DNA from: Chara braunii
Lineage: Eukaryota > Streptophyta > Charophyceae > Charales > Characeae
NCBI GenBank assembly: GCA_003427395.1
Contig: BFEA01000095.1
Location: 1,611,798-1,640,157, forward strand
Direction of reading: 5' to 3'
DNA: 28,360 nucleotides
The notes under the pieces are model-generated. The model was not told where the DNA came from. It worked only from the letters and a program-made list of their open reading frames with translations, and searched no databases. The position numbers and the translations under genes were made by a program. Below are positions 9,840 to 18,457 of this stretch, piece after piece; position 1 is the stretch's first letter, and every line of letters begins with the position of its first letter.

Positions 9840-10784
9840 GTAAGCCGTGAAGAGCGCCTGCGCATCCGAATGTCGCCGGATTACAGTCCGCGCTATACAC
9901 ACGACGATTCTCCACACTGTCTGTACATACGGGAAGTTTTGGATGCCGGCATGCTACAGCCAGCAGCCCTCCCTACTCCAGCTCGTCGGCCTATCTGTGA
10001 CTCGGCCGGGTTGCTAGTCGAGGGCAGCGAAAACTTCGTCCAAAACCTTACACTCCATCCAAGGAAGGATCTGCCCCGGCTGAGGAAGTGGCCAAGGTGC
10101 TAAGAAAGTGGCCAAGTAGATCGGCTGACAGTTTTTCCTTCTCGGGAATAGTGCCGNTTTTAGTCCGCCGGGATCCNGACNTCCTTTGTCGATGCGTGAT
10201 GTGGTCAGTCTCAGTGGGGTTGGTGTATTGAAAAGTCCGCCGCAGTCCGAACTTCGGGGATTGCTGGTCTCCGGCTTCTGTGAGCTGTGGTGGTTTTCCT
10301 TTGCGAAGTGCGGGGTTGATAAGCTCGAATGTTGTAGTCGTTTTGTTTTCCAGTCGCACAACAGCAGCTGGGTGCACATGACCACGCGANATCAGGGTCC
10401 TNTGGTCGGAGAGNTCCTGCTTNANTGTAGGCCACGGTGCTAANAAAGTGGCGAAGTANATGGACTNACAGTTTTCCCTTNTCGGGAATAGTGCCGGTTT
10501 TAGTCCGCNGGGATCCAAACTTCCTTTGTCGATGCGTGATGTGGTCAGTCTCAGTGTGGCTGGTGTATTGAAAAGTCCGCCGCAGTCCGAACTTCGGGGA
10601 TTGCTGGCCTCCGGCTTTTGTGAGTTGTGGTGGTTTTCCTTTGCGAAGTGCGGGGGTGATAAGCTCGGATGTTGCAGTCGTTTTGTTTTCCTGTCGCAAA
10701 ACCGCACCTGGGTCCTGCTTGACTGTTGCGTCTGTACGAATGTATGGTTCTCATTTTCCGTTTTGTCTTTCTTCTGTTGTACAG
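9840..10784 (+). other. Predicted 945-bp intron of the large gene, left copy
   Basis: The donor is GTAAGC at 9840. The acceptor is a pyrimidine-rich tract (TTTTGTCTTTCTTCTGTTG) ending ACAG at 10784, with a plausible branch sequence CTTGAC near 10728. Splicing joins the dangling G at 9839 to GG at 10785-10786 and continues in the only long frame of the downstream exon. The interior carries a 340-bp tandem duplication and four palindromes; frames within it have no consistent protein content. Confidence 0.7.
10096..10720. repeat. 340-bp tandem duplication within the intron, left copy
   Basis: GGTGCTAA-AAAGTGGC starts at 10096 and again at 10436. Each unit holds two palindromes (10160 and 10232; 10500 and 10572). 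Single Ns cluster at matching places in the two units, which suggests that reads from similar copies were merged during assembly. The second unit ends near 10720, where its sequence leaves the first. Confidence 0.85.
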
Positions 10785-11053
10785 GGGTGGTGTNGTCTCG
10801 AANACNGAGGTCCTCCAAATATCNANAGCACATATTGCANAAAGTCCCCNGGTTGAGTACANNACAGAAGGATATGTTAAAGGCATCAGGGGTTGATGTC
10901 NAGATCGGGAAGAAGGAGTACACCGTTGCCATTGAGGAATGTCTTTCCCTTCTTGCTCCAGAGAAAGGGACATATCCACGATCTGTGAGTAGGGGTCAGA
11001 CCATGTATGCGAAGTACTTAGCAACGCGTCATGCACCGGGGGACAATGCCTAG
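10785..11053 (+). CDS. Predicted last exon of the large gene, left copy
   Basis: Begins after the ACAG acceptor at 10781-10784 and runs open to TAG at 11051-11053. The readable end contains QKDMLKASGVDV, IGKKEYTVAIEECLSLLAPE and a tail ending RHAPGDNA. Frame agreement with the upstream exon is exact. It has normal amino-acid composition, unlike the repetitive frames around it, and no recognised domain. About ten Ns between 10794 and 10901 obscure codons. The 3' end is followed by non-coding sequence; I did not find a convincing polyadenylation signal. Confidence 0.6.
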
Positions 11054-11331
11054 AACTCCGTTTCTCACTACCCCACGTGTCCTTTGCTCGATGTTGTGCA
11101 GTGCGGGCAACAAGTGCAGCACGCGGGAAAAGTTTCGCTGCGACAATTGCGCCTCTGAGCTTGGGGGTTTTGGATGACATTGTACGAGGCTCGGTGCCGT
11201 CTAACACTAACACGTTATTCGTTAAAATAGGACATTATACTGTGTTCTCTTTCTAACGAATTAATTTCTGGCTGCAGCCTAAGCAACGTGGGCATGCCCA
11301 TCCAGGGGATAACCACATGCAGAAGCGTGCT

Positions 11332-11886
11332 GAGATCCATATTTGTGAAACTTCATAAATGAAATCCCAAATGCGGAAGTGTGTTAGGATCCTTACTTGT
11401 TGAACTTCAAAAACATGTTGGTGATCCTGTGGGGAAGTGTGTTGGGATCCATACTAGTCAAACATCATAAACGAACAACGATTGGCACGCCAAAGGGAAC
11501 CCTGTGCAGAAGTGTGCCGTGATCCTTACTTGTCAAACTTCAATTTCATAAATGTGATGGAAGATACAGTAACTATATTGTGATACTGTCCTCTTTCTTA
11601 CGAATTCATTTTCGACTGCAGTGTTGTACATGGGCATGCCCGCCCAGTCGCCCCAAATGCGAGTGTTTGCTGACATCCATAGTTGTTGAACTGTTGTAAA
11701 CAAAATTAGCAATGTAATTAGATTGAATTGGAGAGTACAATTCTTTCGGTTATCCCAAAGGCACACATGTAGGTTCATCGTCTTGCTGAAGACGGTTGTT
11801 TAGATGTATGATGAGATATGGACTTGTTTTTAGAAGACTTGTGACCCTGGCAGATTGGAACAGGAGTGTGCCGAGATCCATACTTG
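11332..11886. repeat. Central cluster of variant 24-bp palindromes, left arm
   Basis: Six copies of a 24-bp motif start at 11332, 11376, 11434, 11509, 11661 (degenerate) and 11863. The typical form is GAAGTGTG, then TTGGGATC, then CATACTTG, usually followed by a T-rich block and AAACTTCATAAA. It aligns with the main palindrome at about 19 of 24 positions. A seventh, N-damaged copy is visible near 12145. The surrounding 11200-11980 is AT-richer than the rest of the arm and shows no gene. Confidence 0.8.
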
Positions 11887-11978
11887 TTAAACTCAAAGCT
11901 TACGTATGTGATGAGCAAGGTGTCATGATTGAACTGTTGTTGGTTAACACATCAAATTTTCGTTTACTACGTTATCCC

Positions 11979-12104
11979 TAAGTCCGAATCTCTTCAACAT
12001 CCAAACAATCGTCTCGGGTGAGACGACGGGTGTGCTTGCATAAGTCCGAATCTCTTTAACATCCAAACAATCGTCTCGGGTGAGACGATGGGTGTGTTTG
12101 CATA
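11979..12104. repeat. 62-bp direct repeat pair near the axis, left arm
   Basis: TAAGTCCGAATCTCTTCAAC starts a unit at 11979 that repeats at 12041 with few changes. Each unit carries a small hairpin, GTCTC then GGGT then GAGAC. The pair lies immediately outside the N-filled axis. Confidence 0.9.
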
Positions 12105-12108
12105 AATT

Positions 12109-12329
12109 NNGCATANAGGCACGCTCATCATCCCGCCTNACATGAGGGNACTGAGATCCATANNTNTNNANNNNTGNNNNGNNNNNNNNNNNNNNNNNNN
12201 NNNNNNNNNNNNNNNNNNNNNNNNNNNNNNNNNNNNNNNNNNNNNNNNNNNNNNNNCNNNNCANNNNTNNANANNTATGGATCTCAGTNCCCTCATGTNA
12301 GGCGGGATGATGAGCGTGCCTNTATGCNN
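12109..12329. other. N-rich axis of the palindrome (unresolved)
   Basis: Scattered Ns begin at 12109 and become nearly continuous from about 12163 to 12275. The few readable bases on the two sides are exact reverse complements, and most Ns are mirrored around 12219. The real centre is therefore unknown: it may be a short loop, a longer missing segment or an assembly artefact joining two copies. Confidence 0.95.
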
Positions 12330-12333
12330 AATT

Positions 12334-12459
12334 TATGCAAACACACCCATCGTCTCACCCGAGACGATTGTTTGGATGTTAAAGAGATTCGGACTTATGC
12401 AAGCACACCCGTCGTCTCACCCGAGACGATTGTTTGGATGTTGAAGAGATTCGGACTTA
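12334..12459. repeat. 62-bp direct repeat pair near the axis, right arm
   Basis: Exact reverse complement of 11979-12104, with the same GTCTC/GAGAC mini-hairpins. Confidence 0.9.
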
Positions 12460-12551
12460 GGGATAACGTAGTAAACGAAAATTTGATGTGTTAACCAACA
12501 ACAGTTCAATCATGACACCTTGCTCATCACATACGTAAGCTTTGAGTTTAA

Positions 12552-13106
12552 CAAGTATGGATCTCGGCACACTCCTGTTCCAATCTGCCAGGGTCACAAG
12601 TCTTCTAAAAACAAGTCCATATCTCATCATACATCTAAACAACCGTCTTCAGCAAGACGATGAACCTACATGTGTGCCTTTGGGATAACCGAAAGAATTG
12701 TACTCTCCAATTCAATCTAATTACATTGCTAATTTTGTTTACAACAGTTCAACAACTATGGATGTCAGCAAACACTCGCATTTGGGGCGACTGGGCGGGC
12801 ATGCCCATGTACAACACTGCAGTCGAAAATGAATTCGTAAGAAAGAGGACAGTATCACAATATAGTTACTGTATCTTCCATCACATTTATGAAATTGAAG
12901 TTTGACAAGTAAGGATCACGGCACACTTCTGCACAGGGTTCCCTTTGGCGTGCCAATCGTTGTTCGTTTATGATGTTTGACTAGTATGGATCCCAACACA
13001 CTTCCCCACAGGATCACCAACATGTTTTTGAAGTTCAACAAGTAAGGATCCTAACACACTTCCGCATTTGGGATTTCATTTATGAAGTTTCACAAATATG
13101 GATCTC
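12552..13106. repeat. Central cluster of variant 24-bp palindromes, right arm
   Basis: Mirror of 11332-11886, carrying the same six motif copies in reverse order. Sequence is identical to the left arm wherever both are resolved. Confidence 0.8.
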
Positions 13107-13384
13107 AGCACGCTTCTGCATGTGGTTATCCCCTGGATGGGCATGCCCACGTTGCTTAGGCTGCAGCCAGAAATTAATTCGTTAGAAAGAGAACACAGTA
13201 TAATGTCCTATTTTAACGAATAACGTGTTAGTGTTAGACGGCACCGAGCCTCGTACAATGTCATCCAAAACCCCCAAGCTCAGAGGCGCAATNGTCGCAG
13301 CGAAACTTTTCCCGCGTGCTGCACTTGTTGCCCGCACTGCACAACATCGAGCAAAGGACACGTGGGGTAGTGAGAAACGGAGTT

Positions 13385-13653
13385 CTAGGCATTGTCCCCC
13401 GGTGCATGACGCGTTGCTAAGTACTTCGCATACATGGTCTGACCCCTACTCACAGATCGTGGATATGTCCCTTTCTCTGGAGCAAGAAGGGAAAGACATT
13501 CCTCAATGGCAACGGTGTACTCCTTCTTCCCGATCTNGACATCAACCCCTGATGCCTTTAACATATCCTTCTGTNNTGTACTCAACCNGGGGACTTTNTG
13601 CAATATGTGCTNTNGATATTTGGAGGACCTCNGTNTTCGAGACNACACCACCC
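13385..13653 (-). CDS. Predicted last exon of the large gene, right copy
   Basis: Mirror of 10785-11053, reading toward the axis and ending in TAG at 13385-13387. It has the same acceptor, the same frame agreement and the same C-terminal content (IGKKEYTVAIEECLSLLAPE). The two gene copies are convergent, with their stop codons about 2.3 kb apart across the axis. Confidence 0.6.
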
Positions 13654-14598
13654 CTGTACAACAGAAGAAAGACAAAACGGAAAATGAGAACCATACATTC
13701 GTACAGACGCAACAGTCAAGCAGGACCCAGGTGCGGTTTTGCGACAGGAAAACAAAACGACTGCAACATCCGAGCTTATCACCCCCGCACTTCGCAAAGG
13801 AAAACCACCACAACTCACAAAAGCCGGAGGCCAGCAATCCCCGAAGTTCGGACTGCGGCGGACTTTTCAATACACCAGCCACACTGAGACTGACCACATC
13901 ACGCATCGACAAAGGAAGTTTGGATCCCTGCGGACTAAAACCGGCACTATTCCCGANAAGGGAAAACTGTNAGTCCATNTACTTCGCCACTTTNTTAGCA
14001 CCGTGGCCTACANTNAAGCAGGANCTCTCCGACCANAGGACCCTGATNTCGCGTGGTCATGTGCACCCAGCTGCTGTTGTGCGACTGGAAAACAAAACGA
14101 CTACAACATTCGAGCTTATCAACCCCGCACTTCGCAAAGGAAAACCACCACAGCTCACAGAAGCCGGAGACCAGCAATCCCCGAAGTTCGGACTGCGGCG
14201 GACTTTTCAATACACCAACCCCACTGAGACTGACCACATCACGCATCGACAAAGGANGTCNGGATCCCGGCGGACTAAAANCGGCACTATTCCCGAGAAG
14301 GAAAAACTGTCAGCCGATCTACTTGGCCACTTTCTTAGCACCTTGGCCACTTCCTCAGCCGGGGCAGATCCTTCCTTGGATGGAGTGTAAGGTTTTGGAC
14401 GAAGTTTTCGCTGCCCTCGACTAGCAACCCGGCCGAGTCACAGATAGGCCGACGAGCTGGAGTAGGGAGGGCTGCTGGCTGTAGCATGCCGGCATCCAAA
14501 ACTTCCCGTATGTACAGACAGTGTGGAGAATCGTCGTGTGTATAGCGCGGACTGTAATCCGGCGACATTCGGATGCGCAGGCGCTCTTCACGGCTTAC
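13654..14598 (-). other. Predicted 945-bp intron of the large gene, right copy
   Basis: Mirror of 9840-10784 with the same donor and acceptor. It contains the 340-bp tandem duplication (about 13718-14342) and four palindromes. Some Ns of the left copy are resolved here, for example position 13929, which pairs with the N at 10509. Confidence 0.7.
13718..14342. repeat. 340-bp tandem duplication within the intron, right copy
   Basis: Mirror of 10096-10720. Unit boundaries lie near 14002/14003. It carries two palindromes per unit. Confidence 0.85.
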
Positions 14599-16356
14599 CA
14601 GTCTGTTTCTCTCTCCGCTCCTTCGATGGTGAATTTGGCGCAGGCAAAGCGAGCACGTCGAGAGCTTGACCACCGAACCTCGATTTTTTTGGGGACGTCA
14701 CATGTTGTCCTCCACCGAACTCGCCATTCCCTTCGGCGGCAAGGGTGGCCGGCAGCACCAGAGACTTCGGCGGCGACGAAGTGAGGACAGCTGCCACGGA
14801 ACATGCGACTTTGGCTGTTGCGGATGGACGGGTAGACACGTTGTGCTCGCCGAGGATACCATCGATAACTTCGTTGATGCTTATACGTCGACTTTTTTCA
14901 GACGGGCTGATAGCGACGGAAGCCTCGTCGAACCGGTGTTGCAAGTCGACAGCAGACGTCAGTTGCCGGACCGCATAATCTTCAGGCTCTGCGGAAAGGC
15001 TGCTGACCACTTGTGTCTCCATCTCCATTGTCGTGGCATCGTCGTCGACATCATCCTCGTGATGCTCTTCGTACAGTTGTCCAAACTCGTCAGACGACTC
15101 TCCAGATCCGGCATCGTCCTCACTGTGTTCCACTTCGTCTTCCCCAGACCCGGCACCCTCCCTCCCTTCAAACAAATCAAATAGCACCGTTTCTCCCGCT
15201 TCCTCCCCTTCCACCTCTTCTTCGCCTTCTTCCTCCCCTTCTTGCGCTCCCTTCTGTTCCTCCATTTTCTCCACTACTTCCCTCCCACGAAACTCGTCCC
15301 CTTCCGCGGTACCCGTGCTGAATCTCGAGGACCGCCCTTCCGTCCCCGTGCACGCTGCCCCTTTCAACGGCACAACAATCCTTGGCCGACAAACCCCGCC
15401 CGAAGAAGTTCGGATCTCGGCGGACTTCGTGGTTTCCCTGTCGCCGGAGCCTGCAATTGCAGCCTCCCGCTGCAATCCTTGCGGCCGTCACTCCCGCTCA
15501 GGCGACACCTTTCCGACGTCTCCGTCCCGCGCCGCAATGCTGCGAATTTCTCGATCCTTGCTTGGATCCCCCGACCCCAAGCAGCTTCGCATTCCGGACG
15601 GCTCTGGTGGCTCCTCACCCGACGTAGTTCGGATCCCGGCGGACTTCGGCTTTTCGGCCGAGCAGCTGCCTCTCAACGGCACAACAATCCCTGGCCGACA
15701 AACCCCGGCCGAAGAAGTTCGGATCTCGGCGGACTTCGTGGTCTCCATGTCGCCGGACCCTGCAATTGCAGCCTCACGCTCCAATCCTTGCGGCCGTCGC
15801 TCCCGGTCAGGCGACACCTTTCCGACGTCTTCGTCCCACGCCGCAATGCTGCGAATTTCTCGATCCTTGCTTGGATCCCCCGACCCCGAGCAGCTTCGCA
15901 TTCCGGACCGCTCTGGCGGCTCCTCACCCGACGTACTTCAGATCCCGGCGGACTTCGGCTTTTCGGCCGAGCAACTGCCTAGAGAAACCAAGGCTGCCAA
16001 CGTGTCCCTCGCTGAGCCCACGGACGAAGTTGGGGGGTCGGCGGAGTGTGTCGTATGCTCGGGCCGGGTGCCGGTCGACGGAGTCCGGTCGACGGCGAAA
16101 CCCGCCACCCCGGCGCTGCCTGACGGTGTCGTGTTGCTGCCGTGAGACCCTCTCTCCCCCATAGGCGGGATTCCTTTGCCACCCCCTGCGTCGCCACCCT
16201 TTGCGTCGCCACCCCCATCCCCTCTGCTTCCAGGTGACCCCCCCCGGAACCACCGTCCGGCCCACTGGGAGGGGGCACTTTCCAGTCCACCACGCCCTTC
16301 GACGGACGCGTGTCGAGCTCGTAGTAGTCCTCCATCGATTCCAACCAGCACTTGTT
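14599..16356 (-). pseudogene. C-terminal exon part of the large gene, right copy
   Basis: Mirror of 8082-9839: a linker, a 103-residue tandem repeat at 15360-15977, an acidic segment, and a basic Ser/Pro tail ending at the splice donor. It shares both CGA-to-TGA stops and the G-run frame slip with the left copy. These lesions therefore either predate homogenisation of the arms or have been copied by assembly. Confidence 0.65.
15360..15977 (-). repeat. 309-bp in-frame tandem duplication, right copy
   Basis: Mirror of 8461-9078, with four palindromes at the mirrored positions and the same substitutions between units. Confidence 0.9.
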
Positions 16357-18457
16357 CTAAAGCTCGTCGAACAGTCGACCGACAGTGGAAATGAGGGATA
16401 GGTCACCGGATGGCAAAGTATTATTTTCGACCGTCACTTTCTGGAGGACCGACATCCTCGCGAGGTGGAGGAAGTTGGACTTCGACGCGCGTGGGAATGA
16501 CACCCATCCCGCGCCCGGGATTGCCACGGCCATGACCCACTCGCCATTTCGTATCGCTGGCTGGATCACTCCCGGATGCCAAACCATGTCATGGCCCCAC
16601 TCCAGCTCAGGTGAATGACGTTGCGGTTCAAGCAGGAAGTGGATGTTGTCATCCTTCCAAGACGGATGATCGGGCGGGACGACGGACCCGGGACGCAAAG
16701 CGGGCGGGGGGGCGGCCAGAGCTCTAAGTCTCTCCATCAACTTTATCGGCATGGTGCCCGGCGCCGGTTTGGCCAATGGTGACACGAGGGCTGCAGCGCT
16801 TGGTGATGGACCGGCCAACGAGGACCCTCGGCCGTGGTCCGCCGGAGGCGGGTCGTACTGCAGGTCGATGCTCTCCGTGTCGCTCTCCTCCTCCTTCGCG
16901 TTGGCGACAAACTCCACACCTATGGCTTCGTCGTCGTCAGTGGAGATCAGGTAAGCGTAACTGGCTAACTTCAACTGCTCCTCGGACTCCACGAAGGACA
17001 GCGATTGCAGCCTTTCGATAAACGTCTTCGCGTTCATGCGGGAGGCGAAGTGGTAGTTGTCGAGCAGTGCCAACATGTGGTCCTTCCGACGGATGTACTC
17101 GGCGTCAGTGTCCCTCGTCGGACGCGTTTGAAGGAATAAGAAATCGTATATCTTATTCCTCTTCCTCTCGCTCAACTTGAACCACATATCTGTCTTGTTG
17201 CTCCACACCTTATCCCGTGTTGGCCTCACGACCATGAACTCACAATTGTGCCCACCCGAATTGACCTCGCTTTTCACCACCTGCATCGNGAATTGCAAGA
17301 GGTCGGAGTTCCCTTCCATTGCGACAACGTGCCGGCCGGCCTTCAGGAGCTCCCAGACGCTTCGCGCGTGCGGTTTNCCAAGAAACACGACACCCTCTCC
17401 CTTCTTGCCCAGAAAATCAAGAAGACCGACGAATTGTGTCGGATTGCGTTCCATATCCCCATAGACGCTGCCCTGTCGTTCAGGCGCCACCAGCGACCAG
17501 TCGCAAGGTGTGAAAGGAATCTCGGACACATCCGTCTGGGTGACCCTCTGAGGCAATCACACGGCAGCAGCGGCACCCCTGGGCAGGTTTCCCTCGTANA
17601 CCACGGACGTGTTGACGCGCAGATCGTCACCCTTNAAGAGGATGTACATGNGGTCTTCCTCCGTGTATAAATTGTTCCNAACGGGGAANCTTTTTTTTTG
17701 CTGCACTCTCCGNACCCACTTCCCTTCCAACAGCTTGACGAAAGAAAGATGGTGCATGCTGGCGAGAAACGACAGGTTGTGCTGCCGCGGCACGAAAACA
17801 ACGAGAGTCCAATGCGAGGGACACCACGTCTGGAGATAGGAATTCAAAGTCTCCCACGCTTGGGGCTTCCACAGTTTGAGGTCAACTGGCTCGCACAGAT
17901 CGAGGACGAACGTGTGGCTCTTTGTGGCAGCCAATGCCTCGTTCAGCTTTGCGCCCCTGATGTCCGCCTCTAAAGGGTCGTTGGCGAACGGTGCGATGGA
18001 TGTCACGTCCCCCGTGTCTTTCCATTTAATGTGAATGACGCCTTCGGCAAGTGCGACTTCCCGACTCTTCAGTTTGCTTCCATTCAACACGGACCTTGTT
18101 TCTCCTGTCGACGGACAACTTCTTGTGGCCCGCCAACTTCTCCGTCACCTCAATCGAGTTGTCCTGGTCGCAACCCATGTACAGCGGGCAGTCCTTGAAC
18201 AGCGCAAAGCCGGAAACGTGTTTCCTGCTGTTATCCCACAACTCGTCATCCAACCCCTGACCTTCAAACTTCTTGAACACGGCAGACCTCGATCTCAGGA
18301 AAGGGTACCTTTGGATCCAGTCCGCGTCCGCCCTCTTCTCGTGCTTGAATTGGTAGTAATTCCACAACCGGACCAGCACGCGGTCGCACTTCACCAGCTG
18401 CACCATGTCCTGCATGCTGAGCTTTCCCAACTTCGCCAACGACGGAGAGCCGGCCTA
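16357..18457 (-). pseudogene. Methyltransferase-like part of the large gene, right copy (frameshifted)
   Basis: Right copy of the left segment up to 8081. Reading from the 5' side, it follows a TAG at 18455-18457 (CAG on the left) and stays open to about 18095. There 5 bp present on the left (TCTCT in the context AACAAGGT-CCGTG) are missing, shifting the frame. The correct frame resumes from about 18090 to 17557, and continues to 16357. Several Ns of the left copy are resolved here, such as at 17949, 17941 and 17934, giving an uninterrupted TFVLDLCEPVDLKLW motif. Domain content is as described for the left copy: a methyltransferase-like fold lacking the canonical DPPY and SAM-binding residues. 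The call rests on pattern, not on a profile search. Confidence 0.7.

Larger units (their letters stand above)
1..12218. repeat. Left arm of giant inverted repeat
   Basis: The whole left arm reappears in reverse complement to the right of the axis at about 12219. Mirrored landmarks include the TG/CA microsatellite, two foldbacks, a 17-bp minisatellite, the 183-bp array, the large gene, its intron and last exon, and the central repeats. From about 6365 to the axis I see no resolved base difference from the right arm. Outside that, substitutions, a 1-bp and a 5-bp indel, array-copy differences and one 2.6-kb deletion separate the arms. The arm stops at the contig edge inside a poly-C run, so its true outer end may not be visible. 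Confidence 0.95.
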
